Source: Rhytidiadelphus loreus (Eukaryota > Streptophyta > Bryopsida > Hypnales > Hylocomiaceae). From it: 64,000 nucleotides of DNA. How positions within the stretch are numbered: the first letter of the stretch is position 1; every line of letters begins with the position of its first letter. The translations under genes were made by a program, and so were the position numbers. The notes below the pieces were generated by a model. It saw nothing but the letters and a program-made list of their open reading frames with translations, searched no databases and was not told the origin of the DNA. Positions 34,601 through 43,573 of the stretch are shown piece after piece. The stretch covers positions 38,978,760 through 39,042,759 of the forward strand of contig OX344762.1 of the NCBI GenBank assembly GCA_947034895.1. The letters are read 5' to 3'.

Positions 34601-35275
34601 CGGTGAAGAAGCAAAAGCCTTCCCATGCTTAAAAAGCATATTTTGAAACTTCTTCCTCTCCAACTCAGTCAAGAAATTATCCCCTCCTATCTTCAATGTT
34701 TTCAAAGTCTCTTCTGTAAATTTGTGCCCGATCTTCTTTGCTTCTCTGAGACCCGGTTCCTTCTCCGCTTGTCTGATATGGTCATCGGTATCAAAAGGTA
34801 ATTGAGTTGCTACTGGCTTAACTTTCTTGGCCACAGTTTTGTATTTGGTATTCACCATGGCCTCATGTTTCAATCCGTAGCTCTGAAACTCATCAACCTT
34901 TGATACTATCTCCATCACTTCATCATACAATGACTTGGTATGAATTTCAACTACAACTTCACTGTCTCGAATTTCTTCTCCATCGATATGTAAGGCATGC
35001 AAAACTTGTAATATGTCATCTGCCATGCCTTCTTCTTCAAATACTCCAGATATATGATCATCATCTGAAATCACCTTCATCTTTTTTAACTTTTTCTCCG
35101 TTTTTCCTACAACCCTTTTATATATAGGGTTTAGATTCTTCACGCTTGTGAAGCTCACAAAACCACACTCTCCCATACTCAAAAATCCACATCCAATACT
35201 ATGTACATCGGGGAACTCAAAGGACGTTGATCTTTTTGCACCCGTGGCTCCCCTCTCCCCACGTGTGCATTTCAA
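31694..35275 (-). CDS. pol: Pol polyprotein (RT, RNase H, integrase), body 1
   Basis: Copies the element's RNA into DNA and inserts it. Residues are counted from the TTG at 35275. The RT has QDMQPAN, DLYSGYDQFQ and a catalytic FVDD (D402, D403). RNase H shows Asp in TVDTS (567), Glu in KRELWG, Asp in ETDCLP and Asp in LADMLS. Integrase has an H-H-C-C finger (EFHD, AGHRG, CSVC) and a D864, D923, E958 triad with 34 residues between the last two, followed by a GPY module (WFGPYVVV). No chromodomain is evident. The frame has no ATG at its start and overlaps the end of gag in the -1 frame, open back to 35314, so it is probably made by -1 frameshifting. Body 1 alone has Pro in GYMPVEL; the others have Ser. 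Confidence 0.95.
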   Translation of the reverse strand: MKCTRGERGATGAKRSTSFEFPDVHSIGCGFLSMGECGFVSFTSVKNLNPIYKRVVGKTEKKLKKMKVISDDDHISGVFEEEGMADDILQVLHALHIDGEEIRDSEVVVEIHTKSLYDEVMEIVSKVDEFQSYGLKHEAMVNTKYKTVAKKVKPVATQLPFDTDDHIRQAEKEPGLREAKKIGHKFTEETLKTLKIGGDNFLTELERKKFQNMLFKHGKAFASSPDEIGCVQPGIIAPMVIFTVPHVPWDLKPIPVPRALLPKLVELLKEKMRMGILEPSMAPYSNRWFTVPKKSGALRFIQDMQPANGVTIRNKGSGPIVDEVAEAFAGHAIYSIGDLYSGYDQFQLAAESRDLTTMKTPLGLVRMCTLPQGATNSVAHMQNAMNQILRDFVPKKTIPFVDDIPIKGCEEVVKDLTIQDDGCRAFVNDHIDDVEKILTRLEEVDLTLSIEKSKFGVEEILVVGHLCGRYGRKPNPEKVDAIGRMKACSNVTEVRRFLGACVFYQIWIPHFAHISEPLYKLLRKRNKFVWQREQDIVMEELKKTLKSPPLLKQVDYESGRPVIITVDTSPIAIGWAVGQDDAEGRRFAIRFGARILTERQRAYPQVKRELWGALTALKADRNYLIGANVILETDCLPLLGMIANCSSPDIAMLRWIAYIKSLNPVLVHIAGKQNSLADMLSRARYFNEEEMMAHEDCEELLDGGYVLATDGESSANEVLPFNEELYEGRLKEIGLYLSTLKRQEGWMDKTYKDIRHQSYGYLLRDGFLWKRAKRRDEMPLRVVGDSETKSKVLQEFHDTLWAGHRGVWATYTKIKERYWWKGLYKDIEEFVASCSVCQLQSKIRHRNELHPTYPPSIHFRWMIDLVAMPSAMWGMKYLVLAREELSNFVEGRALRTKTTENICRFILEDIFSRYGSIGGMRADRGELNAAEAKDFFNRYGVKLKLTTAYNPEANGKIERGHPPIIQALVKACRGRSNVWPKLLPFALWADRTTHSSVTGYMPVELMHGHKPILPAEEFVPSWIFLSWEDGISTERLLELRIQQLERLPEDHQIALEKLKSARLHNKERFDRTHRLRARKIKEGDWVLVFDSTLEHQHSTVRKFAQRWFGPYVVVTVHNNATYSLRELDGTPLRIPIAGKRIKVFRRRDGEIYNEDLNAFLPLSQNQETEEEETEIVVDDQEESTWHIPEDVQV

Positions 35276-35278
35276 AAA
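35272..35278 (-). promoter_or_regulatory. Candidate -1 frameshift site at the gag stop codon
   Basis: On the element RNA, gag ends GAU UUU UGA. The five U residues let the Phe tRNA on UUU slip back one base and pair again with UUU, after which reading continues UUG AAA UGC into pol. The pol frame is open upstream to 35314, so frames overlap by about 43 bases. Identical at 43570-43576 and 51868-51874. Inference; no RNA structure was modelled. Confidence 0.5.
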
Positions 35279-37908
35279 TCCATAAAGTCTAGAGAAGTAG
35301 GCAAAGGTCCATCTCTAAGTTGAGCTCGGTGTCTTTCGTTGTTGGGCTTCACGGTAAAAAACTGTACCAACTTTTTTCCATCACAACTCCGAATTCGAGC
35401 ATAATGAGACCCATCATCTAGCACCTTTGTCTCCATTCTCGATGCTGTAATGTATGGCTGACCCAAAATTATTGGATAAACTCCATAGTTTTGCACAAAG
35501 AAGTTTTGCTTCACTTCTACATCTCCAATTTTTGTTGGTACAGCTGGGCATGCCCCATACAACTCTCCTCGCCCATTGTTGGCAGCCCTCATCACCCAAC
35601 CATGATTTCTGTCAATTGGCCATTTGCCACTCTCGTAAATCTTTCGAGACATAATATTAATCTCGGATCCATGATCTACAAGAGCCAAAATGGACTCATC
35701 CAACTCCCCCAACTTAACACGAGTTTCGGTGGTGGCTCTTGCCCAAAATGGATGAAGGTAATCCATTTGCTCTTCAATCTCTCCTTCCATCCTATGAACA
35801 ATTGCACATTCATAGGTATTTGCCTCCATCTCAATCTTTTTATTGTATGTTGAATGAGAGTCTTTCACCCCCTCAAATTCCTTCTCCATCACATCTTGAC
35901 ATTCCATAGAGCATTCACCTTTGGAAATATCATTCTTCTCACAACTCATATGTCCACAAGTACAAGTGTACAAATCTTCTTCTCCCTCTTCTTCCTCATC
36001 GGTAAAATATTCTTCAGTAGAAAAATACTCTTCGTCAGAAAAAAACTCTTCTGCATCTTTGTAAGTTTCATCTTCACATGCCTCAAACATTGGATCGCAC
36101 ATCATAGAAAACACTTGACTGATCTCAGTCTCTTCATCTTTTGTCATGCGAGTATCCAACGCTTGTACCATAACTGTCTCAGCTGTCATCTGCCTCTTCC
36201 TCTTGATGACATCAATGATAAGCTCGTGAAAATCTTTCTTGGCAATACCAAGAGCTTCTCTCAATGTAAACTCAATCTTGGCATCTAGAATTCTCTCTTC
36301 TAGAATGCCCTTCATGTCAATTGAAGATTCAATGTCCGATTGCAGTTTGTAAGCTGGTGCTTTGCCCTTGCCTTTGTTTGAATCTTCCTTTTCCTTCCCT
36401 TTCTTATCATGGCTTGTACCTTCCCACATCTCCTTAGGAAGTGGTTCATCTCCTGGATGAACAAAAGTAGGCGATTTCCCATGCCTCTGTCGGGTATGAG
36501 CAGCAGGACCTTCTCCCTTTTCACCTTCTTTGAGCCCATGAGGTTTTCTTTTAGATAATGGCTCTTCCACATCATCTTCTTCAATAGGTCGCCCTCGTTT
36601 CTCTTCAACGACGACATCTTGTTCCATACTATTGCCTTGAATCTCTCCCAAAAAGGCTCTGATGCTAACCGCATCAACAGGATCTTCCCAACCAGTTGCC
36701 TTTCGGATGGCTTGAGCTCCTCTTCGTAAAATCTCAAGAGCTGGAGCCTTCAAAGCCTCAACTGCTTGTTGTTCCACCTCTACGTGAAACGTTTCAACAC
36801 CTTTGGCATGTAGACCACTAGATCTCCCCATCTTGTCTTCAAGGATCTTCTTCATCCCTCCTTTGCCAAAGTTAGTGTTTAGAGGCAAGTTTGTGGCTGC
36901 ATCATGAATTTTTCCATCCTTAAAAACAACTGTGCCTTCTTTCAGAGCTTCATCATAAGGTTTACAACCTCGAAGACTGTGGCTCTCTTCTTCATCGCAA
37001 AAAATGCATCTTCTTGTAAATGTTTTTGCACCATCTGATGATTGAACTCCTCGTACCTTCTTCAACTCGCTCATTTCTACTCTCAGATCTCGAATGCCTT
37101 TGATCAGTTCATCAAGAGCACCTTCATCAACTGTTTTGGATTTCTTTGAAGTTGATGTTGAAGGTGTAGGCGCAAGTGATGTTTTTGGAGTTGTTGTAAC
37201 TGGTACGGGTACAACATCCATATGTCCAGATACACCTCTAGATCTCACCCTCCGTTGCTTTGCGACAAGAGTGACAGTCTCCTCTACTCTTCTCCAATCG
37301 TTTGTGAAACCTCCTTCAGTGGTTCGATCGCCAAGAAGTAAGAGAAGTCTATCCTCCAAAGCATCATCAGCTGCTTGCAAAAAGAGCTCAGCCTTCCTAG
37401 TATCAAGAAGGCGTCTTTCTGCCAAAGGTAGTTGGTTGTATTTCTTCTCAAAGTCTCGAAGTAACTCATTTGGGCCCATATTATTCCCAGGCCATTGTTC
37501 GATCCAATCGAGAAAAGACCTCTTGGTCATTCTTTCTGAGTCTTCGTCAAAATACTCGTCCCGTAGTCTTTCCTCAAACATCAACCACGAGACCACGTTT
37601 GCAGCATCTCCTCGAATTTCTTCAACTCTTTCACGAATCTCAGGAATAACTGCCAAGCTGAACGTTTGCATCATGCGGTCTTCTGACACTTGATGCACCT
37701 CCATTTCACAAACGTATGATCTCAAGAACTTTGTGATGTTCTTTCCGTCAAATCTTCCACACTTATCAACAACACCCTTCAAAGCTTTGGTAGCCCCTTG
37801 ACCACCAGGGTGTCCTCTCTGCTGCTGCTCCATAAACATCGCCAAGGCACCAAGTATGGCCTCCATGTTGGCTTGGGCTCCCGAAGGAGCCCCTCCAGTG
37901 TCTCCCAT
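35272..37908 (-). CDS. gag: Gag-protease polyprotein, body 1, 878 aa
   Basis: Forms the particle that packages element RNA and carries its protease. It starts with ATG, 53 bases after the LTR. Residues about 40-230 match retrotransposon gag in layout (CGRFDGKNITKFLRSYV near the start). A zinc-knuckle-like motif is C301-X2-C304-X5-H310-X4-C315, one residue longer than the usual CX2CX4HX4C. Residues about 460-560 are Lys/Glu-rich and about 620-660 strongly acidic. The C-terminal region is an aspartic protease: ALVDHGSEINIMS around residue 745, then a YPIILGQPYI segment. The active site reads DHG instead of the usual DSG or DTG, in all three copies. Protease in the gag frame with pol offset is a less usual arrangement than a single gag-pol frame. 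Confidence 0.93.
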   Translation of the reverse strand: MGDTGGAPSGAQANMEAILGALAMFMEQQQRGHPGGQGATKALKGVVDKCGRFDGKNITKFLRSYVCEMEVHQVSEDRMMQTFSLAVIPEIRERVEEIRGDAANVVSWLMFEERLRDEYFDEDSERMTKRSFLDWIEQWPGNNMGPNELLRDFEKKYNQLPLAERRLLDTRKAELFLQAADDALEDRLLLLLGDRTTEGGFTNDWRRVEETVTLVAKQRRVRSRGVSGHMDVVPVPVTTTPKTSLAPTPSTSTSKKSKTVDEGALDELIKGIRDLRVEMSELKKVRGVQSSDGAKTFTRRCIFCDEEESHSLRGCKPYDEALKEGTVVFKDGKIHDAATNLPLNTNFGKGGMKKILEDKMGRSSGLHAKGVETFHVEVEQQAVEALKAPALEILRRGAQAIRKATGWEDPVDAVSIRAFLGEIQGNSMEQDVVVEEKRGRPIEEDDVEEPLSKRKPHGLKEGEKGEGPAAHTRQRHGKSPTFVHPGDEPLPKEMWEGTSHDKKGKEKEDSNKGKGKAPAYKLQSDIESSIDMKGILEERILDAKIEFTLREALGIAKKDFHELIIDVIKRKRQMTAETVMVQALDTRMTKDEETEISQVFSMMCDPMFEACEDETYKDAEEFFSDEEYFSTEEYFTDEEEEGEEDLYTCTCGHMSCEKNDISKGECSMECQDVMEKEFEGVKDSHSTYNKKIEMEANTYECAIVHRMEGEIEEQMDYLHPFWARATTETRVKLGELDESILALVDHGSEINIMSRKIYESGKWPIDRNHGWVMRAANNGRGELYGACPAVPTKIGDVEVKQNFFVQNYGVYPIILGQPYITASRMETKVLDDGSHYARIRSCDGKKLVQFFTVKPNNERHRAQLRDGPLPTSLDFMDF

Positions 37909-37945
37909 CGTCCTTAGCCAAAACTAATCGCCCCGAAACTTCTCT

Positions 37946-37959
37946 CAGTGGAAGCACCA
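37946..37959 (-). promoter_or_regulatory. Primer-binding site, body 1
   Basis: On the - strand TGGTGCTTCCACTG follows the LTR end after two T residues. It is complementary to a tRNA ending CAGTGGAAGCA-CCA. From memory this resembles a plant tRNA-Thr, which would be unusual for gypsy elements; the tRNA identity needs a database match. Equivalent sites: 46244-46257 and 54542-54555. Confidence 0.7.
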
Positions 37960-37961
37960 AA

Positions 37962-39981
37962 TGTCGTGTAGAGAGAGTTTGCCTCGGGAAATCACGAGGA
38001 TTTTGGCTGCGACTAGAAATGGCTCGGGAATGAAATAAATTGTAACTTGTCGAATCTTCAAATCTTCGAGTCTTCAAATCTTCAAACTGCTACTCGTTGT
38101 CCTATCCTGTTGTGTTTCTAAATAGGCCAAGGGTTAAGGTAGGGTGATAAGAAACCACGGGCTTCGGACGTGTAAAACGGGACGGCCAGACCACGAGCTG
38201 AGCCGTCCGAGGGATTGGATCCTAAATTTCAAACCCACGGTGACCAGCAAACTTGCCTCACCAGTGGGAACAACATAAAAGTCTCGACCATGTGGGCAAT
38301 TAACCCCACTTCGTCGCATCCACAACACCAAATGAGGCTAGTATTGGTGTGAACCAAACTGCCCGCAACAATAAAATGAAATTTACAAAGCCACAAGCCA
38401 CACACACACAAACACACAAGTCTTCCAACTCCTTCAACTCCAACTCCCAAGCTGATCTTTGGATGAGTGTCTTTGTTGATCTATAACTCCAAATGAACTA
38501 AATGATAGCTTTTCGGAAAGCTAAAACAATCATCTACTTCTCCTCCAAATTTCATACAATTCTAAGACTTTGTCCAACCTCTATGGCCATCCAAAGTTTC
38601 GGCCTTGAGAAGGGAAAGGCAGCAGACCTTCCTTCGCTTCCACACTCACAACTTTCTCATACAAACTCCAAATAGAACGAATGATAGCTTCATGAAAAGC
38701 TAACACAATTTCCTACACTCCCTCCAAATTTCATGGCAAAACAAGAACCTGTCCGTCTTTTATGGTCGGTCGAAGTCTCTGCCTCTTAATTTTAAAGGCA
38801 ACAAACCTCCCTCCACTCAAACTAGCACAACTTTTGCTTCACAACTCCAAATCAAGCAAGTGAGATCAATTTGAAAACTACACACCATGATACACAACAC
38901 CTCCAAATTTCATTTCAAAATACTTCAAATTCACAACACAATGAGCCCTCAAACATTCGGGCCTTTTTAAACTCACAACGGGAGAGAAGATGAATAGTGT
39001 TCCCTTTTTTCTCCACCTTATCTCTACTCTAACCACACAAACAAGTGGGGTCAGCCCCTAACTCACTCCCAAAGCTCTCACATCAATAATTGAGCCCTTA
39101 TTTGACCCCACAACTATCTCTTTATCTTTATCTTAGAAAGAAAATTCACTTCAAGTTCACCTAGAAGGAAAACTATTTCATTAATTCCTTTCTATCTTTT
39201 CTTTCTCTATTTTCAACACCCAAAATGAAATCTACAAACAACTAACATAAAATAAATGTCTTCTCAAAGGTAAAAAACTAAAGTCTTCAAAGAAACTTCA
39301 CTCCATCTTCAAGAACTTGAGAATTCGCTTGATGGTAGTAGCAACAAACTCAACACGATCCACCTTTGTCAAGGGATTGACCGGCCCCTCTAACCATCGT
39401 TGGTGACCGCGACTCCCTTTAATAGGCCTGACCATACAATAGTATTGATCGTCGTTAAGACCTTCAAAACTCCCTTCGAATGTCACTTCTTGGGTACCAG
39501 GTTCAACACACCCAACCTGCAACAGGATCACTAGTGCTCGAGCTCCACGCTGTAGGTTCCCGTGCCATCGCTGCTCCACACGGGTTTGCTTTGGCGGTCG
39601 AGAAGGCCTAGATTCATCTTGAGGACGCTCGTGCGATAATGAAAGACCTAGCGGTTGAAGAGGTTGAGCCGGTAGTTGAGATAACGAAAACTCAAACTCC
39701 GATTCTGGTAGAGGCTCCTCATCCTGAGACTCAGAAAAAAAACCCTCCAATTCGACATACTGAAATCTATAACATACAATAAAAAAACTACTTCAAGTTT
39801 GGTGGCATTCTAAGATGATAACCTATTCTTATATAGATGGCTCATGTCATTGTGAGAAGGCGTCATCTTGAAGCTACTAAGGATGATGTCATCTTTATTT
39901 TTTTATATTATTAAAATCAAATCTATGGAAATAATGTATTACTATGCATTTTTACACTATGTACGCATTTACAGTGCGACA
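37962..39981 (-). repeat. LTR 2 (shared by bodies 1 and 2)
   Basis: 2020 bp and identical to LTR 1 and LTR 4 as far as I could compare. It serves as 5' LTR of body 1 and 3' LTR of body 2. TATA box at 39828-39836. Confidence 0.95.
39298..39750 (-). CDS. LTR-internal open frame, copy 2
   Basis: Same sequence as the frame at 31000-31452. Here it lies upstream of body 1, so a transcript started in LTR 2 would carry it first, followed by gag of body 1 about 1.4 kb later. Confidence 0.5.
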   Translation of the reverse strand: MEGFFSESQDEEPLPESEFEFSLSQLPAQPLQPLGLSLSHERPQDESRPSRPPKQTRVEQRWHGNLQRGARALVILLQVGCVEPGTQEVTFEGSFEGLNDDQYYCMVRPIKGSRGHQRWLEGPVNPLTKVDRVEFVATTIKRILKFLKME

Positions 39982-39991
39982 TTCACCCCCT

Positions 39992-42900
39992 CTAAACCTG
40001 CACATCCTCCGGTATGTGCCAAGTTGATTCCTCCTGGTCATCTACTACGATTTCGGTCTCCTCTTCTTCCGTCTCTTGATTCTGGGATAAAGGTAAAAAA
40101 GCATTCAAATCTTCATTGTAAATTTCTCCATCTCTTCTCCGAAACACTTTGATACGTTTGCCAGCAATAGGAATTCTCAAAGGAGTTCCATCTAATTCTC
40201 GAAGCGAATATGTGGCGTTGTTGTGTACTGTCACTACCACATAAGGTCCAAACCATCTCTGGGCAAACTTCCTCACTGTGCTGTGTTGATGTTCTAATGT
40301 GCTATCGAACACCAACACCCAATCTCCTTCTTTAATTTTTCTTGCCCTCAATCGATGAGTTCTGTCAAACCTTTCTTTGTTGTGTAGCCGCGCAGATTTC
40401 AACTTCTCCAATGCAATTTGATGGTCTTCTGGCAACCTCTCAAGTTGTTGAATACGAAGCTCAAGCAATCTCTCTGTGCTGATACCATCCTCCCACGACA
40501 AAAATATCCATGAAGGAACAAATTCCTCTGCAGGCAATATGGGTTTATGGCCATGCATAAGTTCTACAGACATATATCCAGTGACTGAACTATGTGTAGT
40601 TCTGTCAGCCCATAGAGCAAATGGAAGTAGTTTAGGCCAAACATTAGACCTTCCTCTACATGCTTTAACCAATGCTTGAATAATAGGAGGATGACCTCTC
40701 TCAATTTTGCCATTGGCCTCTGGATTATAAGCTGTCGTTAACTTCAATTTAACGCCATATCTGTTGAAGAAATCCTTTGCCTCAGCTGCATTCAATTCTC
40801 CTCTGTCTGCTCTCATTCCACCAATACTCCCATATCGACTAAAAATATCTTCGAGTATAAAACGGCAGATATTTTCTGTTGTTTTGGTTCGAAGAGCTCT
40901 TCCCTCCACAAAGTTTGACAATTCTTCTCTAGCCAAAACGAGATACTTCATGCCCCACATTGCTGACGGCATGGCAACTAAATCAATCATCCATCGAAAA
41001 TGAATGGAAGGCGGATATGTCGGATGTAACTCATTTCTATGCCGAATTTTAGATTGCAATTGGCACACAGAGCATGAAGCAACAAACTCCTCAATGTCTT
41101 TGTACAACCCCTTCCACCAATAACGCTCTTTGATCTTGGTATATGTAGCCCAAACTCCTCTATGACCAGCCCAAAGTGTATCATGAAACTCTTGAAGAAC
41201 CTTGGATTTGGTCTCGGAATCTCCAACCACTCTCAACGGCATTTCATCTCTTCTTTTCGCCCTCTTCCACAGAAATCCGTCCCTCAAAAGATATCCATAA
41301 GATTGATGCCTTATATCTTTGTATGTCTTATCCATCCAACCTTCTTGTCTCTTCAATGTACTCAAGTAAAGGCCAATCTCTTTCAACCTGCCTTCGTATA
41401 ATTCTTCATTGAATGGTAAGACTTCATTAGCAGAGCTCTCTCCGTCTGTAGCTAATACATAGCCACCGTCTAAAAGTTCTTCACAATCTTCATGAGCCAT
41501 CATCTCTTCTTCATTAAAATATCTGGCTCTTGAAAGCATGTCTGCTAGTGAATTTTGCTTTCCAGCAATGTGCACCAAAACTGGATTAAGAGATTTGATG
41601 TATGCAATCCACCGAAGCATAGCAATATCCGGTGAAGAACAATTGGCTATCATACCAAGTAGGGGTAAGCAATCAGTCTCCAATATGACATTGGCTCCAA
41701 TCAAGTAGTTTCTGTCTGCTTTTAGCGCTGTAAGCGCTCCCCAAAGTTCTCGTTTCACTTGCGGATAAGCTCTTTGCCGTTCTGTAAGAATTCTAGCTCC
41801 AAATCGAATGGCAAATCTTCTCCCTTCTGCATCATCTTGTCCAACGGCCCATCCAATGGCTATCGGACTTGTATCAACGGTTATAATCACTGGTCTACCG
41901 CTTTCATAATCAACTTGTTTTAGAAGCGGTGGTGATTTCAAAGTCTTCTTCAACTCCTCCATGACTATATCTTGCTCACGTTGCCACACAAATTTGTTTC
42001 TTTTCCTCAATAATTTGTAAAGAGGTTCTGATATGTGAGCAAAATGGGGAATCCAAATCTGATAGAAGACGCATGCTCCTAGAAACCTCCTTACTTCGGT
42101 GACATTGCTACAGGCCTTCATTCTTCCAATAGCATCCACTTTCTCAGGGTTAGGTTTTCTTCCATATCGTCCGCATAAATGGCCAACCACCAGAATCTCC
42201 TCAACTCCAAACTTTGATTTTTCAATAGAAAGCGTCAAGTCCACTTCTTCGAGTCTCGTCAAGATTTTCTCTACATCATCAATATGATCATTGACAAATG
42301 CTCTACATCCATCATCTTGAATAGTCAAGTCTTTGACAACTTCCTCGCAACCTTTTATGGGAATGTCATCCACAAAAGGTATTGTCTTCTTAGGCACAAA
42401 ATCTCGTAAGATTTGATTCATGGCATTTTGCATGTGTGCCACTGAGTTTGTAGCACCTTGAGGCAATGTACACATTCTAACCAATCCAAGTGGAGTCTTC
42501 ATGGTCGTCAAATCTCTGCTCTCAGCAGCTAATTGAAATTGATCATAACCAGAGTATAGATCTCCAATGGAATAAATAGCGTGCCCCGCAAACGCTTCTG
42601 CCACTTCATCAACAATAGGTCCCGAACCTTTGTTTCTGATTGTTACTCCATTCGCCGGTTGCATGTCTTGAATGAACCTTAATGCTCCAGACTTTTTTGG
42701 TACAGTAAACCATCGATTAGAATATGGAGCCATCGAAGGTTCAAGAATGCCCATGCGCATCTTCTCTTTGAGCAATTCAACCAATTTAGGAAGTAGAGCT
42801 CGTGGCACCGGAATTGGTTTTAAATCCCAAGGTACATGTGGTACCGTGAAAATTACCATTGGTGCTATTATACCAGGTTGAACGCATCCAATCTCATCCG

Positions 42901-43573
42901 GTGAAGAAGCAAAAGCCTTCCCATGCTTAAAAAGCATATTTTGAAACTTCTTCCTCTCCAACTCAGTCAAGAAATTATCCCCTCCTATCTTCAATGTTTT
43001 CAAAGTCTCTTCTGTAAATTTGTGCCCGATCTTCTTTGCTTCTCTGAGACCCGGTTCCTTCTCCGCTTGTCTGATATGGTCATCGGTATCAAAAGGTAAT
43101 TGAGTTGCTACTGGCTTAACTTTCTTGGCCACAGTTTTGTATTTGGTATTCACCATGGCCTCATGTTTCAATCCGTAGCTCTGAAACTCATCAACCTTTG
43201 ATACTATCTCCATCACTTCATCATACAATGACTTGGTATGAATTTCAACTACAACTTCACTGTCTCGAATTTCTTCTCCATCGATATGTAAGGCATGCAA
43301 AACTTGTAATATGTCATCTGCCATGCCTTCTTCTTCAAATACTCCAGATATATGATCATCATCTGAAATCACCTTCATCTTTTTTAACTTTTTCTCCGTT
43401 TTTCCTACAACCCTTTTATATATAGGGTTTAGATTCTTCACGCTTGTGAAGCTCACAAAACCACACTCTCCCATACTCAAAAATCCACATCCAATACTAT
43501 GTACATCGGGGAACTCAAAGGACGTTGATCTTTTTGCACCCGTGGCTCCCCTCTCCCCACGTGTGCATTTCAA
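39992..43573 (-). CDS. pol: Pol polyprotein, body 2
   Basis: 1193 codons, open throughout. It differs from body 1 by one residue I could find: Ser instead of Pro in GYMSVEL of the integrase region (base 40570). All RT, RNase H and integrase catalytic residues are kept. Confidence 0.95.
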   Translation of the reverse strand: MKCTRGERGATGAKRSTSFEFPDVHSIGCGFLSMGECGFVSFTSVKNLNPIYKRVVGKTEKKLKKMKVISDDDHISGVFEEEGMADDILQVLHALHIDGEEIRDSEVVVEIHTKSLYDEVMEIVSKVDEFQSYGLKHEAMVNTKYKTVAKKVKPVATQLPFDTDDHIRQAEKEPGLREAKKIGHKFTEETLKTLKIGGDNFLTELERKKFQNMLFKHGKAFASSPDEIGCVQPGIIAPMVIFTVPHVPWDLKPIPVPRALLPKLVELLKEKMRMGILEPSMAPYSNRWFTVPKKSGALRFIQDMQPANGVTIRNKGSGPIVDEVAEAFAGHAIYSIGDLYSGYDQFQLAAESRDLTTMKTPLGLVRMCTLPQGATNSVAHMQNAMNQILRDFVPKKTIPFVDDIPIKGCEEVVKDLTIQDDGCRAFVNDHIDDVEKILTRLEEVDLTLSIEKSKFGVEEILVVGHLCGRYGRKPNPEKVDAIGRMKACSNVTEVRRFLGACVFYQIWIPHFAHISEPLYKLLRKRNKFVWQREQDIVMEELKKTLKSPPLLKQVDYESGRPVIITVDTSPIAIGWAVGQDDAEGRRFAIRFGARILTERQRAYPQVKRELWGALTALKADRNYLIGANVILETDCLPLLGMIANCSSPDIAMLRWIAYIKSLNPVLVHIAGKQNSLADMLSRARYFNEEEMMAHEDCEELLDGGYVLATDGESSANEVLPFNEELYEGRLKEIGLYLSTLKRQEGWMDKTYKDIRHQSYGYLLRDGFLWKRAKRRDEMPLRVVGDSETKSKVLQEFHDTLWAGHRGVWATYTKIKERYWWKGLYKDIEEFVASCSVCQLQSKIRHRNELHPTYPPSIHFRWMIDLVAMPSAMWGMKYLVLAREELSNFVEGRALRTKTTENICRFILEDIFSRYGSIGGMRADRGELNAAEAKDFFNRYGVKLKLTTAYNPEANGKIERGHPPIIQALVKACRGRSNVWPKLLPFALWADRTTHSSVTGYMSVELMHGHKPILPAEEFVPSWIFLSWEDGISTERLLELRIQQLERLPEDHQIALEKLKSARLHNKERFDRTHRLRARKIKEGDWVLVFDSTLEHQHSTVRKFAQRWFGPYVVVTVHNNATYSLRELDGTPLRIPIAGKRIKVFRRRDGEIYNEDLNAFLPLSQNQETEEEETEIVVDDQEESTWHIPEDVQV

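Noticed and set aside
37094..37693. 199-codon frame opposite gag (repeated in each body), plus 120- and 144-codon frames
   Set aside because: They lie antisense to the intact gag-protease frame and have the Ser/Leu-rich look of reverse-strand shadows.
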